A stretch of DNA of 64,000 nucleotides from Strigamia acuminata (GCA_949358305.1 OX442314.1:17911060-17975059), one strand, 5' to 3'; shown: positions 10,231 to 25,849, counted from the first letter of the stretch. Program-made: numbers and translations. The notes: generated by a model not told the origin, from the sequence alone.

Positions 10231-13200
10231 ACGCGTGTAACTCGCCAAAGTCCCAACAGAGACCGGCCATAAAGTGATAATGATAGACTATAAACGGGAC
10301 CAAATTCAAACAAAATCTATTACAAGAAACTGCTCATTATGCAAATTTTTCCAGGAAAAAGAAATCTTCTTTCCAGCGTAAGCAACTAAAGTTTTTGTCA
10401 TACAGCCCAATTTCACATCTTTTCCCAGAAAGCAATAAACCACCACCGCTCCGCCCCCTACCCTTACTTTTTACTACAAGAGTAAAAATTTTAAAATGCC
10501 GCTCGGATCGTCCATCAACCATCGTTCGTTCCCTCTCGACGTGTTTAAAAGAGAAATTTAATAATAATGCGCCTAGAAATAAATTCACTTACAAATTCCG
10601 ACTCCTTCTGTGCTCTTTGCAATTTTTATTATTTTTATAACAAATTCCACTCCACCCAAACATTTTTAAGAAAAAAAAATAAAATAAAAAAATCACTAAA
10701 CTAAAAACAGAAATGACTTTGGGCGTGGGTCAAACGAAAGTTTGTTTGTATATCCGGAATCCATGATTGCATAAACACGAGGGATTAAAAAAGTTGGAGC
10801 ATGCGCATTTAAGTTAAATGTTTTACACCTCCCTGTTACAAAGCACATCAAGACGGGTTGCCAAATTTTTTTCCCCCTAGACTTGAAACGCCACAGAGGC
10901 ACTCGAGGCAAACTTACTAAATCGAGAGAAAGCAAAAATAAACAAAACTTTTCTTCGACTGTTTATGGAAACTTCTGCCTTCAACTTTCCCTTCATAAAT
11001 ATACAGAAAAATAAAAAAAATAAAAAGTTAAATATAATCCACCTATTTTCTGCGCCAATTTCTTTCAAAACGAGCAAACAAATACAAATATCCCGAGCAA
11101 TAAGAAGACGGCGACAAGCGCACCTGCCTTGCACGAGGTCGCTCCACTTTACACACGCGGACATTTCAATGTGTAGTGGGCAAACTGCCAATCAGAACCA
11201 AACCAGTGGGTGTGCCCCGATCGCAAAACTAGATCATTGTCTAGGAGGAGTCCGAGGGATGGGTGGGAAGAACACCTGGGTCTGGATCTAGGATCTGGCC
11301 TTGGATTCAAACAGGTGTGAAACTTTGCTCGCCGATTATGCTCAAATTTTAATGATCGCTAAACGTGAGAATCGACTTCCCCTGCCCGTAAATAAAGCGC
11401 GCATTTCAATTAACGTCCATCTCTATTTGGATAAACGTTAGAAGAAATAAAATGCTTTATAAAAACGAAACAAAAAGATAAATAAGAAAAAACTTGCGAG
11501 TAAATTAATACCGGTGAGTAAATGTCTTGGTGTTCGTCCATTGTCTCCATACTCAAAGGGTTTAATGGGGTTTTTGATCCTTGATAATATGGCGAGCTAA
11601 ATAATAATCAAGCCTCCTTTTATATAAAAGCAAAACGGCATCCCCTCAAGCTGGGGGAGGGAAGGGATCTGAAAAATATTTCTAAGAAATCCCGGAGCTT
11701 GACTTTTAATAGTGATCATCCTCTAAATAATTATCATAAAAAAGGCAGCGTAATGAACACATTCAAACAAAATTTATACTTGAATCGTTTTTTTATTCTT
11801 CCATTAAAAAATATAAAAATAAAATTTAAAAAAATGAGATGAACATCTGGTGCCCTTTTGAACGTGACCTTAAATCAATCGGTGTCTTTGAATGACATTT
11901 TAAAAATGTAATAAATGGATATTCGAGTTCTTGCTCGGTGTGTAATTAAAGAAAAAGATACTTTTGGTCACACTTTGTTAAATTCCGTACTATTTTCCGA
12001 TACACATGATGGATTTAGCGTGAAGAATTATTATCTCCCGAGTTTAACAAAATGACAAAAACAGCAATAGACAAAGACCACCCCTCTTCAAGACTCGATA
12101 AAAATCAACCAACCTTGCCACTTGCATGTCACATCTTACATCAGCAGAAAAAAGATCTGTTCTAAAAGAAGCGGGATACAAATTTACCGAAAACCTATTA
12201 ACTACCCAAAAACAAATTAAAAAAGGCTTAAAACTTAAAACCAGGGAAATTAAAAAGAAATAAAAAAAAGAAAAATAATTTAAAGGTCATGCGCATTGAG
12301 TTTTTATTTTTAATCTTGTTAGCAATTAAAAAATAAAAAAACAAATAGGCCTATCATTCTATTCTTTAATGCATTTGTGCAAACATCTACGTACAAAACG
12401 TGTTTATTTTATTGTGTGATGCATCATCCCACGTGTGATCCGCGATTAAACAGCAGATTCATCTCTTTCGATTGTTTGAAATTAAATCTGCGCATGCGCA
12501 CTCATAAACCCCAACTTTGTGACATTGAGCTTGGCCCAGAGGTGCCTGTGATACTGCTTCGCGCCACAAACTTCGTCGCCACGTTTTGTTTTTAAATTGT
12601 TTTATTTAATTTCATAGGGCAACAAGTAACAGTGAGTGCACTTGTCCTTTTCGTGAAAACCTATTTTTAGTTACTCGAGGTAGTAAATTTCTTCAGGGTT
12701 CACGAACTGTGTCTCACAAGACACAAATTAAAATTTAAAGAAAATGAACTTACTTTTGTGACAAAGTAGATGGCATTTAAGGTTGGCTGCTTGTGGAAAT
12801 GAAGATAGTTCCTGGAAAAAGACAAAACATGAAATTACTTTCACCTCATCATCCATGATGTCATTTTCGTTCACAGGTATCGCACTTATTTTATCACCCA
12901 AGCACCCTTGACGGGGTTACCAACCCAAATGTCTCCGAATCACCTGAAAAACTCCATTTTACGAGCAGAAAAATTTTAAATCCCCAAATAGACTTTAAAA
13001 TAATAATTGTAATAAAATCTAGCGATGAAAATTACAGGGATAAAACACGAGAAAAAGAATAAACGAGTCGAAATGAGCAGTTGAGGCTCAAAAAAGGAGT
13101 TGACAAATTAAACTGGAATCTTCGTAAGGCAATATGGCGTCATTTAGTGCCTTATTCAGATTGAAGGTCAAGAGCGAAGTGGTAATAAATCTCTTTGTCT

Positions 13201-13468
13201 CGCGTTTCTCAATACTATTCCCTCAAGTGAAAAATTATTACATTAACATTGACCGGGGCAGTCGTTTGATAAGAGTCCATTCAACCCTATCTATACGGGT
13301 CTATACTTAGAGGAAACACCTGGGCGCCGCATTTGACAACAATAGTGCATACAATTGCTTCTCCGACTCATTTCCACGAGAAGACAATTTCTTTAATGAG
13401 TCAAAGACAAATATATAAACATAATGAAGGGAAATGAGGGAAAGTCAAGATTAATAACCTTGCACTTG

Positions 13469-13511
13469 AAAAAAATAAATAAAAATAAAAATAAAAATAA
13501 AATAAAAATAT
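13469..13511. repeat. (AAAAAT)n tandem repeat
   Basis: A run of AAAAAT/AAAT units about 43 bp long, read directly. Confidence 0.85.
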
Positions 13512-14005
13512 AAATTTTGATTTCTGTTCTTAAAATTATATAACTGTGTAATACAAAAAAGTAGAAGCAGAAAAAGTCAACTAAACCCTTTTGCTTATCA
13601 AGATGGCTTTATGTCATAATGTGTAAGTCAGGATTAATATTTACTTCTGCGCATGCCTGTCAATTGCAACTCCGCGAGGGAAAAAATAAAAATAGGAATA
13701 TTAAGCGCACAACGTACATTTATCATCAGCAATGGCTTCCTGAATTCATGAATATTCGCATAACACCTGTTGCAACTAATCCCTAGTCTGAAGCGAATCA
13801 ACTGACAGATGGTGAACTAACAGACATAAAGAATTAAAGAAAAAAAAGGAGAGTAAAGTGTAAAGAGAAAAAGAAGCGATAAAAGAAGAAATGGGTAATG
13901 GCAACTGAGCTAACACCAAAACAATCCATTTTCCCCTTCTCTGTTCTCTCTTTCCTTTTTATTAGGCCCATAGAACATAAGCTGCAAACGTGTCGCTTAG
14001 CAACA

Positions 14006-14018
14006 GTTACCAAGCAAC
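14006..14018. promoter_or_regulatory. X-box-like palindrome with 1-bp spacer
   Basis: GTTACCAAGCAAC consists of two RFX half-sites (GTTACC and AGCAAC) with a one-base spacer instead of the usual two. RFX dimers tolerate short spacer changes. Confidence 0.3.
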
Positions 14019-17000
14019 ATCATCATTCTTCTTAAGAATGATGACTTCAAACATCTTAACAGTCAACCTTTCAATGTTTAAAAAATAAAAAAAAAGTGAA
14101 ACGAAACATCTTTTTATTCACATAATGAAGCATTGATATTCCAATTACATCAAGTAATTTAACTTACTTTAATTAAATTTCATTTCTTTTTTTTAAATAG
14201 AAATAAAAATAAATACAGAAAAAATACTTTAGAAAAACAAGTTATTTAAGTTCATTGACATTCTGTTTAAACTGCCCTCCTATCATCAAAAGCCATTCGT
14301 CTACTAAACACCTAATTTCTAATTTTCTTTCCTTTTAACTTTTTTTTTTTAAAAAAACATCAGCGTACACACACAGGCAGTTTGTGGATCGAATTCCAAA
14401 GCAAAACGAGTTTCCACCTTTGGTATTATCACAGAATAATGAGAAAATAAACGAGTTCGCATAAATTAAACTCTTCTTCTTTTTTAAACCCAAATTAAAA
14501 AAAAAACTCATACCCACATAAATAAAATTCTCAAAAAAAAACAATTTTCCGCTTTAAATAAACGTTCAAGCACCCTCAAAAACCATGTCATTGTGTGGAG
14601 AATAAATCACAAGTATACAATTAACAATTGAGTGGAAAAAAAGGACACACATTGTGTAACATTGTATGTACACATTATTTATTTCATTTTTATTATGTGC
14701 TTCATAATTCAAAAAGTGACTGCTTTTAAAATTAGATTCTTACTACTTCACTATTATCTCGTTTGACAATGCACACTTGGGTAATTTATAAAAATTCTCC
14801 CACGTGCCAGGTAAGTCTCCCAATTCCCAAACCCAGTCTGAAAATTCACCCCTCTATACAAACTCCTATGGAGGAGAAAACAGGGTCAGAATTCTTTAGC
14901 CAGACAGACAGACAATACACATCATCCTCACCTAACACGTTGAGAATAAATTCCCTCCCCCTCATGGCAACAGACCCACACATCCAAGTGGGAGGTAAGG
15001 AATTGCCCCTTTTTATCCAAATAAATAAACCCCCTTGGAAATTTCCCGGAATTTATATCACATTTTCATTTTTACTATGTTTGTTTTTCCCTTCTGCCAA
15101 ATTCGATCTCAAGTGGCCTATTTCTCATCCAGATGAAAAACGTCGACGATAGTAGGGGGAGTAGGCAGGAGAAGTCCAATGATTTACTCCCTCCTCCTAG
15201 CAGCCAGAAGGGTAAGGAAATTGGGGCCGGCGCGCAGGGGCCTGACCCCCAACCCATCACCTCATAAATAACAGCGCACGCGCTAACTTGAGCCGCACTC
15301 ACACGTGGTGAGATTCAGTTCTGGATCTCCCACTGCGAACCCAAATCTTTCTCTTTTGCACGTGCTCGCATGTGGAGTCACGCAAACCGAGAAGAAAGAC
15401 TGGTTATTCTTTTCCTAGGGTGTGAAAGGCCAAAGTTTAGATACACAACAAGCTACCAAAGCCACTCTTGCAAGAAAATCCCAACTGACTAGTCCACCAT
15501 CATGCTCATCGACCATTTATTACCCATAATTCTATTCAGCGTCTTTCTTTCAATAAAACTGCTTCCGAGTGACGCCATTTTAAAAACCGCACCGGCATTT
15601 CTCTTCGAGCACGATTCATTCGATTTCGATTTTTGAGTACATTAAAAGCCACATCTTTTTTTCATCTTTCGCTTTTTCTTTTTTATATATTCAATCTCGT
15701 CTAACTCCCCTAAAGCCTCTTTACTTCACCCCGTCTCAAATCGTCAGCTGACAGCTCTCAGGTGGGGCTTAATCCATTATCCCCACCTTCTTTACGATCC
15801 AACACTCCTTCAGGACACATCTATTCTACATAATCCGAAAAAAAAGGCTAAAGATTCGCATTACTCTTCTTTGAATATCTTAAACTTTAAGAGGAATTTA
15901 TACTTAAATAATTTTCTTTTAAAATAAAAAGGGTCTGATAAATGGCGCAAGCAGTCACACCGTCTGACAGAATTGATTAATTACACTACGTGCAAACCAA
16001 AAGGGGTAAAGAAAAACAGGTTAAGGAATATTGAATACGGAGAAAAAAATGAGAAAAAAATATTGGCATTCAAACCCAATCTAAAAATACATATTTTATG
16101 CTATCAATTTCCATCAATCTATGAAAAGTACAAGCACATTCTAGTCTAATGTCCTAGCTATACTACATGCCTAAAATACAAAACAAAACAAAAGCAGCCC
16201 AATTTTTCTTTTCTAGAAATCTAAGCATAAGCAAAAAAGTTATAACTTAAATGTAAAACGGTTTCTAAATAAATGTAAAGAAAATCTGAAATTAGTTTAA
16301 CGAATCCGCTGTTTCGGATAACAATTTCTGTCCGATGTGACATTGCGCGCACCCGAATGCATTAGAGCGTTGAAGTTAAGTCCATCTATTGTTACTTTCA
16401 TTCGTGGATCGTCCAGGCCATCTGATAACTTATGTAATTGCTTAATTACATTTCATGTTTCGAGACAACGTCAACGTGTTAGAATAGCATGACCAACCTA
16501 AGTAGCCATTTTCTATTTTACAGTATGTTGCTTTTAATTAATTTGATCAGCATGTGAATCAAAATTAAATCAAACGGTGGATTCTGCGTTTACGATTTGC
16601 TAACCTTGCTACCCACAAGTTAAACAGCGTAAACTAACTTGTAAGTCAAAAGTACACATTTGCGAAAATGTTAACTTATTGATTTATTAAATAAAGCCTT
16701 ACAAAAATAAGACTTTGAAAGCCCAGATAATTCGTTGAATGAGCCAATAAAAGATCTTTCCACTTGTCTCCACACTAAAGATATGTATCACGAATGACTT
16801 TTCTCCACCCTCCTGCGACGAGAGAGAAAATGTCGGAGAAAGAGGGGTCCCTGTCTTTGTTTCTTTGAAAACTCAAAAACCGTTCACAATCTTTTCATTC
16901 TAGTGTCAAGTGACGTTGAGATGCCCTCGTTTTCTCCCAAAAAAAGCATAAAAAGAAAAAAAAAGAAAACTTCACTGGTGGAATATAATAAAAGATGAAA

Positions 17001-18620
17001 GACATAGCAGATGAGGGTGAGGATATACCTTGGGTTGTTGCCAGAAAGGGAGGTAGGTTTCTTCTAGCAGGGCTAGGGAGGGAATGAGTTGGTATGGAGG
17101 GTGAGTTTGTCGCTCGCTCACCCTTTGACCCACCTCCATCCCTTCTTCCTTCCTAGTCATTTGGTGAGCATTGAATTGGAGACGAGAACTTGTCAAATTA
17201 GCAGCTAGCAACTTTACACACATTTCATTGATTCTCATTAACTTGTCACAAAAGTAAAAAGCCAGCAATTAAACGTCTTCACACCTCTAGACAAGTACAA
17301 AAAAAAGCGTCCCCTCCCCATTACTTAGCTTTAAACCCAGGTCCGTCGCTTCAATTAGCCTTGGCCCTTTGGCTCTTTGATTCCTCCTTCGTCAGCGTCG
17401 AGCTCGGGGGCCCCCCACCACCATCTGAAGGACCCTGCAAACGGACACCTGAACCCTAAGGGGATTATGTTGACCATTGATGAAAAGGTTTTAGCGCTTT
17501 AAAAGGGAACGACAAGCTTCTCAACTCCACCAAAGTGACCGCTTCGATTAGGTGCACGTTCCACCTCTTCACACCTGGTCCACGACACTCGCTAAGGAAT
17601 TATTAACTATAAATTCACGCCGAGATCCATTTTACATCTCATTTTTATCGCATTGGCCACTGTTTTGCCACTTGCTGGGACGCGAGCAAATGGTGGCACA
17701 AAAATTTATGACTCGTGCGGGCCACGAAGCGAAGGGGGAAAGGAGAGGGCAAGTGATGGCACAGGCGACCTCGCGTTGACCTGTGTGTCTTGGCGGCTGT
17801 TAAAATCTTGTTTGCCAGTGTCATCTACGCGCCAGCTTCATTCATCTTATTTGCCATGAGGAATGCTAAAAGGTGGCACGCGAGTCGTACAAAACGTGCA
17901 ACGCCACACTGACTACAAATTCGAGGCGCAGAAAAAAAAAAGAGAGAATCCGATTCAAATTGACACGTTTCTTGTGCGAGATAGAATTAAAGGAATTAAT
18001 TGTTTGCATCGGATGTACGTACGACCGAATAAGATTTGCCACAAGGAATTCTAGGTCATCGCCAGAGCGTAGAGATGAAGGCGGGGATAAGAGACTAATA
18101 TGCACACCTTTTTGATTCGATAAAATGGTGTGCAGAAGTGGGATTAAACAGAAAAGGGCATCAAGTTCAGAGCCCAGCCCTACCATTAGCAGTAGAAGGC
18201 GTGTCATTACGGGCACAACTCCTATCCTTAGCTAACGCGCTTCAATTTTGCGCACTGTTAATTACACAGGTAATGGAGGTATTTAAAAGAAAAGAAAAAT
18301 AAATGGAATGAAAGCAGTGTAAAAATCCATAATGATTCGTTTTAGCATACACACACCCAAGTGAAAGCAATCAAGAACGGAGGAGGAGACACGAAAGATT
18401 GAAATCAAATCAGAGCGAAAAACCTAAGGACATTGAGCCGGAGGAATGCAGACAAACGCAGAGGGGGGACACTCCTTTCATCTCGACCACTTCATCATTT
18501 TTTAAATAAGTTGGATTATTATTTATTATGATGTTATTTCCTTCAACTCGCCAAAGGCCGTGAAGGCCAAGGCAACATTCATATCATTAGTCACTTTTCC
18601 CAAGAACTCGGGGACCTGCA

Positions 18621-18636
18621 AACGAACGAACGAACG
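18621..18636. repeat. (AACG)4 microsatellite
   Basis: Four exact AACG units. Confidence 0.85.
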
Positions 18637-18674
18637 CGGGAGGAGGGGTCATGAAGAATGAGAAAGGGAGGGAG

Positions 18675-18693
18675 GAGAGAGAGAGAGAGAGAG
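18675..18693. repeat. (GA)n microsatellite
   Basis: A 19-bp alternating GA run in a purine-rich stretch. GAGA-factor-type proteins bind such runs in insects, but function here is unknown. Confidence 0.85.
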
Positions 18694-21600
18694 TAAGGGG
18701 AAGCAAGGTAATGGGGAAGGGAGGATGTAAGCACAACTTTAGGTCTCCCACCATCATCAAAACCAAATTGGATTTTTATTTTTTACGATCCGTGACTTGC
18801 AAACGCCCAATAGGACGCGCGTCAAGGGGTGGGTGGCAAGAGGCGAGCGAGTGTGTGGGTGGCTTGTCGATAGAAAAAATAAAAACGGAAAAAAAATCTC
18901 ATATGTCAAAAGAAGTTCATTAAGTAGTGGCACTCAACACACCTGCCACACCTGTGCAACATGGCAGAAGATTGCTGTACACAAATGTTCTCCATCAGAA
19001 GAATGTAGAATTATAGAAAAGACCGCTCCTTTAACGTTCAACTAATGAGAAACACATTAACATCCATAAGTTAACCTTTTTTTTCTCTCTCTCTCCTTCT
19101 AGAACTAACTCCAATTACCTTTTATGCAGATTACTTGTAATTGAGGTGGTCTTTTAGAAGTCCACTACTTGTTTCACAAGGACGTAAACAATAAACACAG
19201 AAAATGGCTTCAAAAATGACATTTGTTCACCTCCTTGAACATATCACGCAAAAGCCGAATTTCTTTCGCCGCAGAATGGATTTTCAACTGACGGTGGACC
19301 GTTATAAATTTATAAGTGCAGTCGTTAAGTGTCGGCACACAATGGCATTTCTTCGCTTTACGACACAATCAAGGATTGGCGAAACCCATAGCCGACCCAA
19401 AGAGGCGTAAACCAAGGAAAAACGAGATGCGAATTCCACTAGATCGCCACTGACCTGCAGTGCACGATCCACATTTACAACCCATTACATGCAACGTGGC
19501 CACTTTTTTTCCTTTTATCCCTGACTTCTACCTCGCCCTTTTTTTTAAACTCATTTTCTTATGGAAAAAAAAAATCTATTAAAAACATCCGCCATTATCC
19601 TTTCGGTTTTTAATGATATAATACGGCGAAGCATAAATCCCGAATTTAATCTGGATTTTAATGGACACGTTTACGAGAACCAATTTCAATAAAAATGCAG
19701 ATTACTGGTCATTCCAAACATTTATCACTTTTCTCCACTAGCATCCTATTACTCTCCTCCAAGAACGCTTGCGATCGTAAAAGATTTGTTTGTAATGTGC
19801 TCATTAACTTCGTCATCCGCTGATTGCTGTTATGAATTTAGTAATCAATGTATTTGGAGAAAAAAATGTAGAAATTTAGAGAAGAGATAAAATATATAAT
19901 GCGGGTCACCTCTCTCAATATATAATAACAATAAAACAACACTCATCATAGAAATTAAAAATTAAAAATGTCGACCATTCATCACTGTCCAAGTGATGGG
20001 AAATGAAACCTCCCACTGTATAAAAATTGGTGTTAATTTAAAAATAAAAAAAACTACCTGTGTGTGATAGGAGTATCCGCACATAGTAGATTGAAAAAAG
20101 ACGATTAATCTGCAAATAAAGAAACAAATTATTGTAAAAGTTGTTACATTTGTTTAACGTATTTTTTATTGTGCTGGAAAAATTCTGCTTTGCATGTTGC
20201 TTGTGTAGTTTGATTAGTGTTGCTTTGTATTTGTGTGAAACGGAGCAAAGACCTCTTTCTGTCGACTTGCAACAGAATATTAATGAGAGAGTTGCACGGA
20301 ACATTAAGATGACCATTTTCGGAGAAGGAATAATTCGATTAGAAAAAACTTGTTTACTTGTCAACCTTTGAGACAAAATTTCGATTTGATTTAAATATTA
20401 ATCACGATATTTACAATCAAGTTCACAAGGTTCATTCGAATGATAAAATTACAAAAAAAAAAGAAAAAAAAAACAGACAAGAGGACAACGCTAATTAAGT
20501 CGTACATCAATTTCAACGTATTTCAAGCAAGTCACTGCGATGATAACTCATTTCACTGATTCCGATTTGTATTGTACTTAAAATAACAGCGGAAAGAAAA
20601 AATTACGATCAGTTTAAATTGATTACCAAGTTAAAAATAGTTAAAAACCTGCCAGTAACTACAGTACCAGATGACAACAAAACATTTCTATTTGATGTTC
20701 GTTAAAAAAAAATCAAAGCTAAAGCATCCGTGATGAAGATGTGCGATTTTGGCAGTGACAAAATGTCCAAAAGCCAGCAAAAAGCTGTCAATAAACTATG
20801 CAAAAAAGATCTTTGAATATTTTTTTTTTTAGATAAATTAATCTAACATTTGCCATTTATAAATAATTGTGCAATTTAAACGGCAAATTATCAACATAGA
20901 CCCATAAAAATAGCCAATTATTTCTTAAAATCACTTTAAAATGTAATTACGTCTGCCTAAATTTCCATATTACATTTTTCTACTTCAATTTTACATTTTG
21001 GAAGGGGAAGAAAAACCAATTTGAGCATATTCTAGATCTGGCACTAAATTAGATTGTTTATTTGTAATTAAATATAGAAATGAGGTGATGTTATCTCCAA
21101 TGGCTATTGCAATCTTGTTCTCATAGAAAATTAAGGAAAGAAATCTCTCTTTTTCTTCTTATTTTTTTCACATTTATCGAGTCGAAGCGATACATCCTGT
21201 GAAAATTACGTTTTTTAAACGTAAGTTATTGTTTGATTTTTTTATAATACAATATTTTATTCACTAGTTTTTTTTTCTTCCTTTTTTTTAATTTTTAATT
21301 TTTTGTTATTATTAGTATTTCTTTTTTTTTTATCTCTGCTAATTATGAATTTTGCCTTGGATTTCCCATCAAGATAAGAGAACAAAAGTAGGGAGATGAG
21401 GAATTTAAACAAAAAAATTATTTCCAGAACTCCCTTTGCATTTTGTTTTTTAAGGAAAAGATGGAGAGGAAAAGACAAAAAAAAAATAATAACAACAACA
21501 AAAAAACAACACAATTGCAGGGAACGTGGCCACATGCAGATCAAAATAAATGATAAAAATAAAACAATAGTTTCGAGAAAAATGCAGTAAACTACTCGTG

Positions 21601-24600
21601 GAAATGTTTCATATCATTTCATCCGACAAACCAACAAAAACACCTGGTGCAAATCTACCAATTCGAATAAAAAATGTTTTTCCCCATTTTGTTTTTAAAT
21701 TTAAAAAAATAATAATAATAACCTTTAAAAACAACTACAGTATCTTCCCATTTTATTAAACTTTTTCCTCCCTGCAATATTATTTCTTACAAAACAGCAA
21801 ACTAACAACAAAACAACCTCGTAAATTCCGACGAGAAACAAGGATCCAACATTAAAACCATTTTTCATTTTGGCACAAAAAAATAAAAGCTCCGTCTATA
21901 CTTTTCCAAGCACCACACATAAAAGCAAAGCAAATATAAAAAAAGACGTAAAATCTTTGTGTAATCCGTGGTCAGTGTGACCCACAAACTTGACCTCTAC
22001 TCCCCAATGAACTAGGAAGTGGAGGTCCGTCTGCGTCCTTGCCCCTGGCTACCAAGGCCACTGGACACGTGGGGGGGAGGAAGGCAGAAGGGGCCAGGCG
22101 CCAAGCAGACTGCTACAACAGTTTAGCTGAGGTTACATCACCCATTTAGCCCATAGCGTCTATCAACATATCAATTTAATGTTTTCTTTTTTCTCAAAAT
22201 CCTTCGACTGTGCACCCCATTCTTACCTCACTGTATTTGTAAATCTCGTTATTTACATTTTATCTTGCAAAGATAAAAATACGTTGTCAAAAGAAAATAA
22301 AAAAATAAAATAAAAAAATCTGGAGGGACGATCTAATCTATATATGCTTGACAAATCTCACCTGTGTTGATTTTCGAAACAAACATTTTACACCTGTCTC
22401 GTAAAATTATCACTAAAACTTTACATTCAAACTTGTTAGCTGATGTGTGTCCTTTTTAACGCTTTAAAATTAAATTTGCACACTTTACCACCTAATGTAT
22501 GTATTGCTCTCGTTAGACTCAATGTATCCGTGTTTGAATATGCAAGAAAAACAAAATGTTGAGCTCGATTTTGAAATTTTCTTTCGTTTGGAAAAATTTG
22601 AAGACGCAAATTGGTGTTGTTTTTGTGCGTGACTGATTTTTCGAAGAAATATACCGTAATTCAGGAAATTCAACTAAAACCTCATGACGAAATACCACAA
22701 GTAGATTTTTCCCTCTGAGAAATTCATATTTCGTAGTTACTCTTATCTCTTAACGTTTTTTTTTTTATATGAAATTTTATCAGAAAAAGCATTAACTCGA
22801 TAAAACCCTCGAGAATCTCACCTATAAAAAGACGAATTCCTCTGTTTTCTATACGTGCCATGTCCTTAACAGTGCAAACTGATCCACGTGCACATCAAAT
22901 GAAAATTAACAACCAAACACAACTCACAAATGAAGTCATAAAAAGAACAAAACCATAACAAAAAACATAAAAATAGTTATTAAAAAGTAAAGTTTCATTA
23001 CGGATATAATTTTTAAAAATATTTTTATCAGCTAATGAAAGAAAAAAAAAATAATAAAAAAATTTATATCCGAAAAAAAATCCATAAATAAAAATCTAAT
23101 CTCAGTTACACCACTAACTAAAGCCCATCACACAAAAGTTAAAATGAAACACTTGGGTCAGTTCTAAATTTATTACAAGTTCAGAAAAGGAGATGAAAGA
23201 CAAGAAAAGAAAGGCCAAGTTAGAGAATTAAAATTAAACAACTGCTCATTTTTAACCATCCCTGAAAAAGAATAAAAATACAAAAAAATAAAAAAGAACA
23301 TTAAAAAAAATCTCTTTTGCAGCTCTTTCATCAACAAGAGTGACACATTGCCAAAACAAACATTTATTGATTGACAGGTCCACGTCATTAACACACATCT
23401 CTCCCAGGTGTGGGACGCCAATACGAGCACATCCTAATAAAGCAACAAAGGGATAATGGCTCCAATATCAAAACTAACATTTCCTTTATCTATTCTAAAC
23501 CCAACAAGCGCAAACGTCATTTCGCGTCGACAAATAAAAAAAAAAATAACAAAAAATCTCAAACTTACTTTGAATCAATTTCGAGTCCCTTCTTGAATTT
23601 ATTCCCGCCCACAGGCGTTCAAAAGATGTCGCAGAATTACTCGGTGCTCACAAGCAATAAATTTAAGTCACAAAAGAATGGCGATGAGCACGTGGTTTTG
23701 TGGTGTTGCAAAAAACAAAACGCTTTTCTCTAACAACCGAAAACAAAACAAAAAAAAAACAAGAGAAAAAAACGACTTTTCAAAGCGGATTTTGGTTTGT
23801 TTTTAGCGTGCAAACCAAATCGGCGCACCAAGCATGCACACGACCGTGTACCCCATCCACTATGGCATGGCACACATCAATTATGGCATCGACGGGCAGG
23901 TTCACTTGACCACATTAGGGGGAGAGGCGACTACAAATGACTAATTTATTTTAATAACACGTTCAACTTCAAGTATAAACTCCCATTGCATTAAATTTTC
24001 TTTTTTAAACTTTAACATTTGAATAAAAAATAAAATACAATAAAAAATAATAAAAAAAATAAAAAAAAATAGAAAAATTTCACATTTCCCAGGTAGCTTT
24101 CCCCGAATAAAACTGGATCAAAGACAGGTATACGAGGGGGTAATAACAAAAGGTGACACTCTTTTTTGCTCGAGTTTCGGCATTCCGGGCACGTGCGTGC
24201 CTTTTTCCTGCACAGACGCCCAATTTTAATCAAGAAACCGAACTCCCACGCACAATAACAAAAGCGATTGAAAACAAAATAATTTTAGATTCCTTAATTT
24301 TATTACTTGATTTTCTCTTTATTCTCGTGTCACTCTATTTCATGAGTAACCAGTTTGCTATCTTACCCCTCGTCCATTTTAGTCATACGATTTGCAAATT
24401 ATCAAGCTAATAACTTTTTAAAAACTCTTCTTGACCTGACCTCGAAACGTGTGAGGAATTGAACTTCTTTTTCCATTTTTTCCTATTCATGACTTGACAA
24501 GTTTTATTCTTTTCAAAACGAAACAGTTCAAGATTTTCGTCTGTGTGAATTTTCTTTATCTGAAAATAAAATTACTCTACACTCAAGCCTTAATTATCTT

Positions 24601-25849
24601 TTCTCGAAAACTTTCCTCGTAGAATAAACCCCCCCTTAAAACAAAGTTAAAAATAAATAACTAATCAAGTGTTATCACAGTTTTCGTTTTGCCTACAACA
24701 TTCTCAAGTGTCCTACTGCAAATTGCTCTAAGTTGAGACTTCCTCTTTGCAAAAAGCCAATAACAACTTCTTTCACTCGACTTATTAAACGCACACAAAA
24801 GACTTACTCACTCTATTAACACTTCCGGTCCACGTTAAACACACCCGACATAAAAAATGCTTTAAATTTCATCATATTCCCACACCCACGCAAATAATAA
24901 AAAAAAAAATTAAAACGAAAAAAAAAAAAATATTATTTATCTGTCATCAACTCATTTGGTGACATGCATAAAACGAAATAAAATTCTCCCATGCAATAAA
25001 AGATTTTTATTCTAAAATACCTCTGCAATGTCAACCAGTTTGTAACCTATTTAGCATTCAAAGCAACACGCACCTTTTGTCTCCAATACAGTGGCACATG
25101 GTATTGGGTTATGGAGTATAACACACACCCAATTTTAAATTTCATTTTTTTTCCTTCTTTTTCTCTTGTGCGTCCCCTCACATTTTCACATAAAAAATGT
25201 CGTTCTGGCTCCGAGTCAAAAAGAGAAGAAAAGTTCCAAGGTTGACTTTGAAATCAAGCTAAGCGTGTCTTGTGCAAACTTAGCTGCCATTCATCACATC
25301 AGACACGAGTCCCTTTACCTGCCAAATATCTGTCAATTTTTTTTTTTACTTCTGGTTTTGCCAAAAATGGAGTCACAAGGAAACCTCAATGAAGTTTACT
25401 TTTGTAAATTAAAATAAATAAGTAGTAAAAAAAAAAATCCAAAAATTTCTACGAAAAATAAATTTACAAGGAAATTTTCCATGTATTTTAATTTATATTC
25501 TTCACACCAAAGTCCGATCTAAAAACCTGAACCAATTTTTATAGTTTTGTGTGTTGGTTATCAATAAATGTTATCAAAAAGGAAACTTAAAAAATAATAA
25601 TAAAAAAAAACATTAAACAAAAAACGTACAAAGCGCAAAATAAAAATTCAAATCATAATAAACTTCTTTCTCTATCCATTTCCGCAACATAAGGAAAAAA
25701 GTAAAGTCCACTTTTTGCAAACGAATGCATTCTGTTTTTATCAACAAAAAAATAATAACGATCCCAATTGAAAGAAAGAAAAAAAAATTCTCCGAATTCA
25801 TTTCACGATTGATAAACTTTGATTAATAAATTCCAACTTTGCAACTCCT

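Larger units (their letters stand above)
9487..25849. other. Gene-free AT-rich DNA upstream of castor, part 1
   Basis: I see no recognisable protein, tRNA or rRNA on either strand. Open frames are short, K/N/F/I-rich and unlike known families. The block has simple repeats (listed separately), scattered CACCTG/CAGGTG E-boxes, a near-perfect X-box at 14006-14018, and perfect plus-strand donor-like sites at 14811 (CAG|GTAAGT) and 14993. A short perfect palindrome (TTACGTTT, TTT, AAACGTAA) lies at 21206-21224. Confidence 0.6.

Noticed and set aside
14763-15152. 129-codon plus-strand frame
   Set aside because: No family resemblance, and a perfect donor interrupts it at 14811. Kept only as a splice-site observation.
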